A stretch of DNA of 64,000 nt. Source: Mansonella perstans. Its lineage: Eukaryota; Nematoda; Chromadorea; Rhabditida; Onchocercidae. The stretch spans positions 62,001 to 126,000 of the forward strand of contig JBAMDO010000125.1 of assembly GCA_037074765.1 (NCBI GenBank). Direction: 5' to 3'. Below, in pieces: positions 37,801 through 50,561 of the stretch. Made by a program: the position numbers and the translations under genes. The first letter of the stretch is position 1. Each line of letters begins with the position of its first letter. The notes below the pieces were generated by a model, which was given only the letters and a program-made list of their open reading frames with translations, was not told the DNA's origin and ran no database searches.

Positions 37801-40794
37801 GTGAAATCCAGCAAGTTGGAGATTGGAAATTTGAAAATTTAAAAAAATTTCATGAGATTTTTTTGTAGGAAGCAAATTAACCATCTTATAAGTCTTGCTT
37901 TCTTGTATTACTTGTGGCCCAAGTTTTTGAGGATACTGAAGACTGAAGAGCTTTAGCAAAAGATAAATTATCCAGCAGGCCGTCAACACTTAAAAAAAAA
38001 GAATGAGATTTAGAGTTAGCTATAACATGAGAGACGGAGTCACTTGGCTGAATTTTTGTTTGAAATTAAATAGTTTGCAAACAGAAATTTGTTTAGTTTT
38101 ACTTCTGCTGTCTTATAGTTTTAAGCATATCATTTATTTTTCATCAGTTTCAATTCAATTTGACGATTTTTCAAGCATTTGTTTTTTGAATATCTTATAT
38201 TTTCTTGAAATTGTTTTCGAAGCGAACTTTTGCTATCTAAAATCAACGAATTGAGCCATAAAATTTAGGTGGATACAATAGTTTCGAGTGCAGTGAATAT
38301 TTGTAGCAGTATATATGCAGCTGTTGGTTTATTCGGATATGTTGCCTTTCATGATGTTGAATTATACGGCGATATTCTTATATATCTGCAAAATTCTTTT
38401 CTGACCCAGCTAATGAAACTAGCTTTCTTGTTGTCAGTTGCCGTCAGCATTCCACTTGTGTTGTTTCCAGGCCGAATTGCGTTTTATAATCTCTTGAAAT
38501 CGGTATTTTTTAGTACTGCTATTTTGATGATACAATAATCATTGAGGTAATATTTCATGAAATCAGATTGAGGAATGTATCCTGAAATGTTGGAAAAATA
38601 GGACTTCTGAAAGAAATAGGTAAAAGAAATTCAAAAAATTCTGAAAGATTTGAGTGCTGAAGCATCAAAAAAAACTGAAGAAAGACTCAAGATTCCTCGA
38701 AGAATCGATAGATGATACCTTAGAGATCATTGAAGATCGTGGGGAGTCTAGGATGGAAGAGTCTTGGAAGTTTTTTCTGAATGATTTTTTTTTTGCGCAC
38801 TTTACAGGATTCTTGTGAATACGCCATGCTACGTGCGCCCTCGTCAGTATTTGTTTCATTGACGATATCTCTCTTGTCTTCGTGTTTATTAGCTGCAATA
38901 ATTGTACCAAATGGTATGTTTGTATTTTATAGGTCATTGAGTCAACGTCGAATTTTTTTTCTTTTTCTAAGAAAGAGTAAAACTTTATGTCGAGTTTCGC
39001 TTGACGAAAAAATTTTTCACATCCTTGAAAAGGAAGTCCTTTTTAAACTGTGAGCAGATCGTCCAGTTTCCATCCAGAAAGTAATTTTCTGTCCATTCGA
39101 GGTGATCAGGCTTGAGATGATTATGTCGAAATAAAATAATGACAGAAGTTATTCGGGCTTTCAACATGATGATTTCGATGTTGACTATATTTGCTGTAAT
39201 TACACTGACTATTGCCATCTCAAGCTCTTCTTTGTTCTGAATAATCAATCTTCTTGTTCTGATGAACTGCCTTCCTTCATATTATTTGCACACTATCTTC
39301 CTGAAGGAGTCCGATCAACTGCATGGCTTTTTACTTATTTCACTTCTTAACACTTTAAAGTAATTTTAAAGTTATCTGGGTATTAATTCATATGACATAT
39401 TGAAATTAAATGTTGGAATCTGTTAATTTTAAATCCGAAGGACAATGATAAAATAATAATTTTCAGTTGAATTTATCCTCGGAATAACGGGTGCAACGAT
39501 TGGTTCTCTTGTAACTATCATCATTCCATCATTGTTATTTCTGTCAGTATCTCGTGGCATAGATCAATATCGTCCTTTGATGTTATATGCTAAGGTATTG
39601 GTGAACAGTCATGAATGTGGAATGTTTTCGTTTCATCAAGTCACAATTTACAATTCGGATGAGATGTTTTCCGAAAATTTGAATCAAATTTTTCAATGAT
39701 ATATGTGGCTTTCTGTATTATCTTTCTCTTTCTGGTAAGATTTTTCAGATATCGATAATAATCGGTTCGCTTATGCTCATCGGAAGTACATGGGCAGTTT
39801 TACATACGGAACAAGAAACGAATGTTGTTGATGTCATTTTACCTAAACAATTAGGTTGTTCCCAATGAATTCCACCTACTTTAGATGGTTTTTTGAAAAA
39901 AAAAAAAAAAAAAAAACATTTCTTAACATATTAGAAATTGCAGATAAAAATATTGCAATACTCGTTAAATTAAAGTCATCTATTAAATCTAGTATTTATG
40001 TAGTGGACAACTAGAAATTTAGAAATGCTTTTTCTTTATGGAACAAATATCTTACAATGCTAGAACGCACCTTATCGACCATTACGAAATGAGATTCCAT
40101 TACTTGAGTATATCTTCGATATGATAAAAGAGTATTCTTTTTGAACAATTTCATATTTTAAAGGGAGAAGGAAATGTATTTAAAAAGAGTTAGTTGTTTT
40201 TTAGATGATGAAAAAGTGGGAACTTCCTTGAAACATTTGGAAAAGGTCAACATCGATGATAATAGCACAAAACTGCAGGCATGCCTTTGAATATATTTTT
40301 TTGAGTACTTCTAGTTAACTACTGAAAAGAGAAGCAAGTCAATGAATTGGCTTTACATTGAATTACACTTGATAGTGTTCAACACATGGCAACATCTAAT
40401 TCTAATTACTGGAAATAAGACAGTATGTTTAATTTTATTAAGCTAAAAGCTGACAAGAAATTTTTACTTTCCTTAGGATTTTAACAGGTTTTTAAATAAT
40501 ATGCGAAAAATAAAATTTTACATTGGATTTTTTCTGTTTCAGAATACATTTTCGGGAGAAAAGCAAAACGAAGGGACGGTGAAATCTAGAGGAGGAAATT
40601 GGAAACGAAAGCAAAATGTAGGAGTGGTTGCGGATGAAGGAACAAAAGTATTGCGAAATAAAAGCAGGAAGCAACGCAAAGACCAAAATATGATTTTAAA
40701 AAAGCAACAGATGATTACTGATGAAGGAAAGAAATTTAATGAAATACTGGAAAAGAAAACCACAGTTGGTATTTTGGATGTACCAATTGAGTGA
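34882..40794 (+). CDS. SLC38-family amino-acid transporter, SLC38A10/11-like
   Basis: Ten core exons: 34882-35040, 35681-35775, 36172-36235, 36690-36827, 37033-37229, 37493-37577, 38269-38502, 38808-38913, 39467-39594 and 39749-39868 (TGA). They are phase-consistent and give 441 residues. The protein opens with a short cytosolic tail, then NLANCIVGVSVLAMPYC, the signature first membrane helix of this family. Further spans follow, including FMVVIGDIGPHIL, VVIFLFVILPLSLFRN, ISMALSCQTQLF and ILGITGATIGSLV. Proteins of this type carry neutral amino acids such as glutamine across plasma or internal membranes. An alternative 3' end uses the donor at 39854 (CAATTAG/GTTGTT), then exons 40205-40245 and 40543-40794. 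It is also in phase and gives 534 residues with a Lys/Glu-rich hydrophilic tail, as in SLC38A10. The upstream stop at 34873 fixes the start. Confidence 0.9.
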
Positions 40795-41113
40795 AAGAGA
40801 TCAACGATCAACAGTCCATAAAGAATGAAAAGTCCGAAGGAAAGTAGTACAGTCAATACTTGCGTTGTTATACTTCATCAATGAACCAAAGGAAGTAATT
40901 TCTCGGATTTACCTATTTGAAGCATTGCTGAAAAGGTTTGGCTTCAATTAATGTATACTGTCAGTTTTTGGAATGAATACATTTTTGATCAATCGCTCTA
41001 AAGCACTACATTCATTCCCATTTATTTCGATCTTTTGTACAGTAACGATGCAACATCTTCTCAACGTTAATTAATAACATGGAATCTTCGGATTCAATCT
41101 TAATGTCCGTTTA

Positions 41114-41119
41114 AATAAA
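41114..41119 (+). terminator. poly(A) signal AATAAA for the transporter
   Basis: Canonical hexamer about 320 bp after the distal stop at 40794. It faces the minus-strand signal at 41165-41174. Confidence 0.45.
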
Positions 41120-41164
41120 AGCGATTTAATATGGTGCAGTTTCACAATCTGCTATCGAGGATCC

Positions 41165-41174
41165 TTTATTTATT
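41165..41174 (-). terminator. tandem poly(A) signals AATAAATAAA for usp-5
   Basis: On the minus strand two overlapping AATAAA hexamers occur about 300 bp after the usp-5 stop. The convergent transcripts would end within tens of bases of each other or overlap. Confidence 0.45.
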
Positions 41175-41475
41175 CATTGCTCAACCCTGGCTTACGTAGA
41201 GAAGCATCAATTTAGTTGGAAGCAAGTAAAAGTCAAATCTAATTGTTTCAGACTTCTTTATCATTTTGTCTAGATTGAAGAAGTATAACAGAAAATTTTC
41301 ATTATAAAAATTAGAATTTTTGTATGGAACATATTGTATGAATGACATTTCGTGTCTTGGACTTTTTGAATTTCTTTCATAGTAACACTCAGTAATAAAA
41401 TGATAACGTATAAAGTCAACAACAACAAAAGCAGCAAGAACATGCAAATTCCTTAGAGCAATCACAGAATAAAAA

Positions 41476-44400
41476 TTATTCGTCGCATTGGGTCACTTCA
41501 GGATCGCATTGGGTCACTTCAGGATCACATTGGGTCACTTCAGGATCACATTGGGTCACTTCAGGATCACATTGGGTCACTTCAGGATCACATTGGGTCA
41601 CTTCAGGATCAGAACAGCGTTCGTACAAGTAAACATAACCTAATAATGTTGGTGGATTCTGAGATATGGCAACTTTTTCATCATTGAATAAATACCATTT
41701 TGAATCCTAAAGTTAAACCATTTTTATCATTTTTAGGATAAATATATATAAAATTTTTGCATGATAAAAATAAAATTTACTTTTTTCATATGCGCAACAT
41801 AATGTCCAGAAAATGGTGAATTTCCCATATGTGATATGAAACCAATTAAACGGTAATGTTCCTTTCCATCACGACATTCTTTTGGCACGTCTACCGAAAA
41901 AAAGTAATCTTCAAATAAAGAAAAAATCAGTAAATTACTTTTATGTGTTATCATTAAATTGTCCATTCAATAACTCTACAGCTTTTCAGTGCACCCCCAT
42001 GGAAAAGGACAGTGAGCAGTAGTGTCAACATGAAAAAAAGCTAGTGCAATTATTATGCCCGAAGAACATTACTAATTTTCCTTACCCTTAATCTCCTGAC
42101 TTTTTTGCTCTGGTGGTATAGTATCCACATTCAAAAAAAGCCAATCAGCTGCATCATTTATGCCAGTATTAACTTTCCGAAGAGCATAACGTGCCTGATA
42201 AACAGAAAATCCAAGGTTTGTAAGTTGTTCAATCGCTATTCCGTCGACATCGCTTGTCTACAATGATAATGAAATTTGGGAAACTATAAAGGAATAGTTT
42301 ATAAGAATCTATGTATTTCCAACAAGTTAAAACGATTTTCAAGAAATAAACCATCCTTTTCACTCTACAACCTATTAAGTGGCAATACTGGGACGAATAT
42401 CGAAGTCGGACTAGATATGCTCCCAAATCTTAGAACAAGCCTAGAGAACAGGTTAAAGGGTAGTTTTAAACATCGACGACCTGGATATTAAACAATGAGC
42501 TACCAGTTAGCAGTAAACTGGTCACAAGAAATTATATCCAATCCGCAGTACCAATGAACACGCTATTGCGATCGAAAAGGCAATCTTGCTGTTCTTTTCA
42601 ATTTTTCACATATACCAGTGTTTAAAGTTGAATTAAAAACTCAATGCGACGACCTCCGACCGCAAATCAGGATGCTCCTCGTTGATGTCCCTATTTCTAA
42701 TATTACGCTTGAACCAGTCAAATGCTGCATCGAAACCAGTATTCTTGGTCATGTGGATAGCACGACGTGCAGCGGCGGGTGTAAGACCTGAGCTACAGAG
42801 CTAAATTTCAAGAAAACTCTTAGTTACTGTACTGTGATCTTTTAATTACCAAGATCTCATTAGTTCCTATTTCAGAAAATCTAGTGCTTCAACTTGCGAT
42901 TGTACCACGACTGAGGGAGGATTACTTAATTGTATAAGATAATTTTTATTAAGACGAAATTATCTGAAATTAATTAAACACTGACCCTGTCAAAAACCTC
43001 GGAATCGATGCCAGGCAAAGGTCGGCCCAACGATAACTCCGATTTAGCAGATTTGTGTGGTAGCAACATCTCTTCAGGCTGTTTTCCATAGGCACGAAAT
43101 GCTTTCAAATCAATTTCGTCTGGCATCTCCACATTAACATCTAACTTTTTCACAGTGTAGTTTTCTGCCAAGGTGAATTTCTATGAAAGGAAAAATTCAA
43201 TAAATCTGAAGGAATATATTAGAAAATACGCTTAAACTCTATTTCTTTTAGGAGAGGAAAAGTCGAAATTGGTGCTAACTTTAAGTTGTATGATCAGATA
43301 ATCCGGAAAAGTGGCGATTCTATATTGTTCTATGGCTCCTTTTACTTCATCCGTTATTGGTGATCGAAAACCATCAATCTGCTGCTGGCCAAACGTTGCT
43401 GACAAACATTCACTGAATGATACAGTAGGTCGTACTGGTGTCTCTGTTTCTACTGTTTTCTAAAATATAAGTTCGAGCTTTTTTAACATTATATATAATG
43501 AAAAAAAAAAATCCACTTCCAGTTTTTACAGTGTTGTCTCACTTCCTAAAATGCAATTTTTTTTTCAAAATTAGAGTTCGATATTTACTCATTTCTAGCA
43601 TGATGGATAACCAATAAACCTCATTCCTGAAACTAACTAAGAAGAGATCAGATCAACTTTCTACAGATCCTATTGTGATGCGAATGAATGTCCCATTTAT
43701 CTTGTGGAATAAAATTACCACAGAGAGTCAATGATTTTTTGGTGGCAGCTTTTAGAAATGAATGAATAAATAAATCACGTTATACAGCAAATGTAATTCA
43801 TTTTTAAAAAAACCTACTGTAGATTGTTCAGAAGCACTTTTTACTGGCACATTCAGAGAAAGTACTACTTCTTCCGTATAACTATAACGGACTCTATTCG
43901 TTGCATTGTCTTCTAAACGTTGCTCTAGCTTAAAGCGTACTGCGTTTACTGGTTTCGGCTTCTTTAGAAATTGATCTATTCGATCAAGAAGTAATCTGAA
44001 AAAATATCGAAGCAAAGACTGAAATAGTCTAATGCATATGTCGACTACGAAGGTGATTTAATTACAGAAGTTTTACAAACGACTTATCTTGTCGGACTGC
44101 AAAAACCTTTTGTAATTAAAATCCCTCTAAAAACTGAAATGACAGTACATTTTATTTCCTTTAAAATTTCATTTCATCTATACCTTATATATTCATCCGC
44201 ATCTTGCTGTCGTGTACTTGAGAATTCCTCATTTCCTCTTGCTACTATTTTTCGGAACTGTACTGGTTTGATACCATTACACTCACTATCTTTCTGAAAT
44301 TAGCTCATGCACTTACGGTTCATTATGAAACAGTGCGTCACAAAAACGCATACATGATTGATGGAGTTAATGTAATTACTTACTTGTGAAAATTCACCGC

Positions 44401-47400
44401 TTAATAAGCTCGAAAATACTTTTGCCGTTTGACAGTTGAAATCATTATGAGAATCGAGTACTGCAACGTTGAGGAAATGTTTTTCGCATTCTATTCCATA
44501 AGCTTGTACGAAATCAGGAATTTGTAGCAACATTTGCAATGTCTGAAAATAAATTCCCCGTTACTAAATCTAAAAGTGACAGAGGAAATATTTAAGAGCT
44601 TTTGCACAGACCGCGATAATCTTTCAGTGGGAATTAAGCGGAAATAGCTTGCAGCTCTAAAATTAGACTAGCTATAACCAAACCGTACATAAATGAAAGA
44701 TCTAAGCGATAACGAACGAGTAACATGTGAATTGAAAAATAGAATTACAAAAAAAAATGCCACTTACTGCACTGATGTAACAAGATGAGCCAATGTTTAT
44801 GATTCCAGTAAGAGCTGGTCCATAGGCCAATTCCAAATTTGCGCCATTCTCCTGACACATTTCCCATTCCCATCTTTAAAAAGCAAAGTACTGTGAAAGG
44901 CATTTTTGGCATTTCTTTCTTGGTATTTTACCAAATCAACTTCCATAAAATTTGATTTACAACTGAGTAATATAGGATCAGGCAGTGAGCAACTTTGAAA
45001 GCTTTCAAAGCAAGTAGAGGCAACATTGCCGCATTTTGGCTGATGAAGATTAGAAGTACAAAACCCGATCAGTCTAATCAGTAAAAAGCTAAAAAGCAAT
45101 AATCTGGTAACCAGTCGTATCCGCGTGCAGTCGCACTACATTGAATAACCAAATAATTTTAATAATTCCCGAATTAAATTCTTGGGGGAAAAAATACAAT
45201 CTTACTTTTGATTAAGATCAAGCTCCATTTCAAGTGTACTTTTTTCAGTCTTTTCTGTTTTATCCATATCAATACCAAAATGAATCAAATGATTTTTTAA
45301 GTTCGGATCACGAACCGATTCATCTTCGTCGTAACTAAACACATCTGCATCATCTTTCGTAATCGTGCCTAATTTCACGACCAAAGGATAACCAGTTCTG
45401 AAAATGTATCAAGACATTAAAAAATCCTTCTTATATCTGCCTTTTGCAAGGTTGCATTTAATTAATTCTCTGTCAACTGTCTATATCACACAGTTAACTT
45501 CAAATTGTAAATACAAATCCTAATTATCTAACAAAAACTACCTCTTCGTTCCTTGTCTAATCAACCTTCAATCTGCATCTTCTTTTAAGAACTATGCATA
45601 GAACTGATCCACAAGAATGACAAGTGATACTAATCAAATATACAGTACTCTGGTGATAAATCAAGACTAACAAAGCTATTTCCTTTTAAAAGATCAACTG
45701 TTATAAGTAATTCATACAAGTCAAAATGTAGTCGCGCATGATTTCGACCTTTGCTCATCACTCCTTCTTGAATATACTGCGAACGGCCGCACATAATTAC
45801 ACCATCGGTTAGATTCAACCATAAATTCTCTTTAAGATCACATCCTTCCTCTTCACATTTCCAACCCCATGGAGGTATTTTTTTACCGTTGTTAATCTTA
45901 ACAAATGAAATTTATCAAAAATTGCTAAATTTTGTCAAAACGCAAAAAATGCAAGATTGTAGTAACTAGCCCATTTCGGCTGTCCTTTAATATCAACAGT
46001 TTTTGTGATTGGGCACTTGTAAAATAAGTCTTATGCTATTAACAACAAGAACAATTTTATTAGAAATCTGCATACTTGTTCTAAATTTAAATGTCGCGTA
46101 TTCATCCGTGCTTGACCTTCCCAAACGTTAGTTCCTTCTTCTAATAATTCCTGTCTTTGTACTCCTTCGCGTTCGATAATTTTAAGACAAATTTCAGCCA
46201 ATTCCGGTCTAATGCTACAAAGCATAATTGAGTATAAAGCAATCGAGTAAATACATGTATTTCGATCTTTAAATATTTCTGGATTTCCACGATGTACATA
46301 GCAGGAATGTGAAAAACAGACTTAATAAGCGGAAGTTTACAATCGAGATCTGGAGCAAGTACGGCTGCATATTCATTACTCAATTCATATTTTGGACCAG
46401 AACTGAAGCCTCCTTCAACACCAATCGCAAGCTGTAATTGTCATGGCTCATTAATGAAAACACTTAAATGATGCGAATGGATCACCGGATCAATGGATCG
46501 ATATCCATTTTTTTTTGCAAAAAATAATAAAAGCCCATCAATTAAAAATCCATTTCGTAACAAATAATTTAATTTGCATAAATATGCACGGAAAACTCAA
46601 TTCTCAATTCTTTTACGGTGATTTTCCGAAAAGCCATCTAATAAATCTGCATATAATATGCAAGGGACAACACGTTATGAAGACTTTAATATTCTTAACA
46701 AACGATTATCCCTGTTATGAAAGAAGCAGAAGCAAGAAAATTGTCTTATCAACCATCTTGCTTCTTTATTCTGAAATAGTTCACAGTTCCCCTTCAAATT
46801 ATCCTCATTCTTTTACGAGCTGCATTGGTTTCATATACATTTTAGGACAATTCAATGATTGATACGGACTGCCTTCATTATCAGTTGATAAAATTCCTCT
46901 ACACATATGATGGTTTTGCAAGCACGACAAGTATGCAAAACAGCTAAGAAAAAGGAACAGGATTCATTAATTACAAAGAACAACAAACTTCTTCTAACCT
47001 ATATGTATAATGAAGGCATTTATTCACAAACCTTGGTAACTTTATCTTGTGGTTCCTCAGTTTCTGGCAACATCATTTTGACTTGACTGCACCACAGAAA
47101 ACCTTTTCGTACTGTTCGCTTATAATAACCCATCACATGATCAATACAAAACCCACCATATTTCTCCAAACAGACGAATAATCCACCTGAACATAATTAG
47201 ATTTCCACGTCCTTTCTTTGATAAATCTGATTTACCAAGTAATTTAGGATTCAACAAAATGTATTCTGAATTTCTTCGGAATCCAAAGCTCAAGTAAGAA
47301 TGTTTCAGACTACCTCAATCCATTCAAAAAATTTATTCAGGAAGTTTTTATCCGTGAGAAATTCCGACTAATTTGCACAGTTCTTAAGCAATGCCTATTA

Positions 47401-47897
47401 CAAAAACAAATGTTAGTTTGTCAAAGAGTGATATCAAGAAATTATATCCTTACATTACATGGGCAAATAAAACACAAGATAGTTATAATACCTGCTTTTT
47501 ATTCAAAACTTTTCGAAACTGTAACTTGAACCGCAATTATAACTTAGTTACCAACGAATGACCTTTAACCCCATATTTCCAATTAGATTACTCTTTTTAA
47601 TTTGACATCTTGTACTGGATTACTACCTATCACTTTATTCTTTATTACTAATATTAAATTATTGTTGTGAAATTATAACTTGCTTAAATTAATGCTTCAA
47701 CATCCACCAGAAAGAGCCAAATATTTACCTGGATGGAGAGGTGTTTTGAAGCAATACATACACTCATCCTTGAATATCTTATCATCCGGTGCAGGAGGTC
47801 GATAGGCTATGGAGTTAATCATTGATATAATATCTTCGACCGTTCTATATGGTAATGATGACGATGATGATGTTTCAGATGCTTCGGCCATCTCCAT
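41476..47897 (-). CDS. usp-5: ubiquitin carboxyl-terminal hydrolase 5 (isopeptidase T)
   Basis: Sixteen exons: 47897-47729, 47186-47032, 46431-46322, 46214-46076, 45896-45718, 45397-45206, 44873-44768, 44542-44384, 44293-44184, 43995-43818, 43459-43280, 43180-42986, 42800-42654, 42257-42086, 41890-41781, 41706-41476. They sum to 2532 nt, 843 residues (human USP5 is about 858). An N-terminal UBP-like zinc region ([11 protein letters not shown]) is followed by the canonical zf-UBP ([30 protein letters not shown]), which grips the free ubiquitin C-terminus. The catalytic Cys lies in [10 protein letters not shown] (about residue 346). Two UBA domains come from exons 42800-42654 and 42257-42086. 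The His box is GHYVAH and the third residue is in FNDEKV. The enzyme disassembles unanchored polyubiquitin. The normal C-terminus (GYVYLYER) is extended by six DPEVTQC repeats. It is divergent from hint-1. Confidence 0.96.
41481..41611 (-). repeat. coding 21-bp minisatellite, 6 copies, at the usp-5 3' end
   Basis: Six near-identical 21-bp units encode DPEVTQC six times, directly after the last conserved USP5 residues and just before Asp-Glu-stop. Copies differ only by an A/G in the Cys/Asp region, so the expansion is recent. Confidence 0.95.
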
Positions 47898-48781
47898 TAT
47901 CAAATTTTCATCAACTTTTCCAATCAAATCTTAAATTTTCAATGATAATTTTGCTAATTAAAAAAAAAAATTTTCAAAACAACGACTATTGATATATGGA
48001 TGCAAAGCAGGAAATTCATAGAAAAGTAAAAATTTTGAAAAATTTCTCCGGAATATTTCCGGAATGCATTGATATTTCGAATAAAAGCAATCTTGTCTAA
48101 AGAAAACAATTTTATACACTCATCATCCCCTTCTTAAACCATAAAAAAACATAATGGTATTGCCAACTGGAAGCGAACTAGCCATCAGTGATACGACGAT
48201 ATGTGTGGATGATACGACGATATGTGGAGATGATACGACGATATGTGAGCAAATCCATTGTGAATATACTCAAGGAATTTGGGATTTTTATGTAAACAAT
48301 TGTCATCTTTTTTTAGCGAAATCACAAATATTTTATCAGGTTAACAGAGTATAAAGTTGAAAATAGTCATATGTTTCTAATTACTGTAGCGCTAATTAGG
48401 TATTTCATGTTTATTTTGATCCTATAACATAACTACGGACAGCGTAAAATTAATGACAGTCAGAACTTTCGTCTGTAACATCGCAAGTAAAAGACCTTAG
48501 TGATCACGTTTTCTTATACTAAAACTATAGTAACTCACGGATAAAGTATATTTTGCATGAGTTTATTATACGTGAGAAAAAGTGAATAAGAATTAAAATT
48601 ATCTATGAGATAATTTATGAAATAATCAGGTTTTTGCATTTCTTCCCTCTTTGAAATCAAATTTATTCTCGTCATGTTATTCTCGCCAACGCTACAAGCA
48701 TTATCATCACTTTTCCGGAATTTTAAATTTTCTGAAATATATCGGCAAAAACAACAATGGCATATTTATATGTTAAGAAAA
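47898..48781. promoter_or_regulatory. divergent intergenic region between usp-5 and hint-1
   Basis: About 880 bp separate the two start codons, so both promoters must lie here unless the 5' UTRs are spliced from further away. A 21-bp tandem repeat (three copies) lies near the middle. An AATCAG acceptor-like site at about 48626-48631 could receive a spliced leader for hint-1. I see no clear TATA box. Confidence 0.5.
48190..48250. repeat. 21-bp tandem repeat, 3 copies
   Basis: GATACGACGATATGTG starts at 48190, 48211 and 48232. Being a multiple of three it leaves a short open frame (DTTIC repeats), but there is no sign of a gene. Confidence 0.9.
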
Positions 48782-49943
<1,162 letters not shown>

Positions 49944-50142
49944 ATAAGAATTGTCAAATCGTTGTAGCGGCAGAAATGTGAAATTTTAATCAAAATTTTG
50001 AAAATTACTGCTTTCATTTTTGTATTACATAGAATTTGAAGTTGGAAAACAAAAATGAAATGCAAGAGTAAGAATTGGATTATGCTTTATTTTATTTAAA
50101 GTTTGCATTTTTATGATAAATATTTTGACTGCATAAAAATGA

Positions 50143-50397
50143 CTAATCGCAGTAATCTTCGACTTTACTCGAGGAACAAAAAATTTTGGAACATTTTTCA
50201 TTATTTGGATGACATGTCATATATTTGTTAGTTTTTCTTGTACATTGAAATGCTAAAAAACAATGCAGATTTTCTACGATTCCAAATCTTCTTGAAATTT
50301 GCAAAATTTGAGAAATTTTCCTGATATTGTACAGAAAACATAGATCATTCGCTGCGAATGTTCGTTTAATGCCTTGTTCCAAAGGTATACTTTTCAT
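50143..50397 (-). CDS. small Cys-rich reading frame, doubtful
   Basis: 84 codons with an ATG start, lying between the convergent hint-1 and cpz-1 genes. The second half has six cysteines in 40 residues (CFLAFQC, MTCHPNNEKC, FCSSSK, then a final CD). There is no signal peptide at this start. It could be the last exon of a secreted Cys-rich peptide gene or simply 3' UTR sequence of hint-1 read backwards. Confidence 0.2.
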   Translation of the reverse strand: MKSIPLEQGIKRTFAANDLCFLYNIRKISQILQISRRFGIVENLHCFLAFQCTRKTNKYMTCHPNNEKCSKIFCSSSKVEDYCD

Positions 50398-50465
50398 TGC
50401 GAGTGCAGATTACGTGAGTATCAAGAGATTGTAGTTCTTTTTTCCGACAGAACATTAAGAATGTT

Positions 50466-50481
50466 TTTATTTTGCTTTATT
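50466..50481 (-). terminator. poly(A) signals for cpz-1
   Basis: On the minus strand AATAAAGCAAAATAAA gives two canonical hexamers about 80-95 bp after the cathepsin stop codon. Confidence 0.6.
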
Positions 50482-50561
50482 ATATATTCGAATTTTGAAC
50501 TTTCATTCGTATTTTCGGTAACACATAAATGAGTGACAGGGAACTTGTACGAAATACCAAC

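Noticed and set aside
45980..46016. open stretch [15 protein letters not shown] considered as a usp-5 exon
   Set aside because: The flanking exons join directly in phase and match USP5 (LNLEQ to INNGKKIPP); adding this piece breaks the frame.
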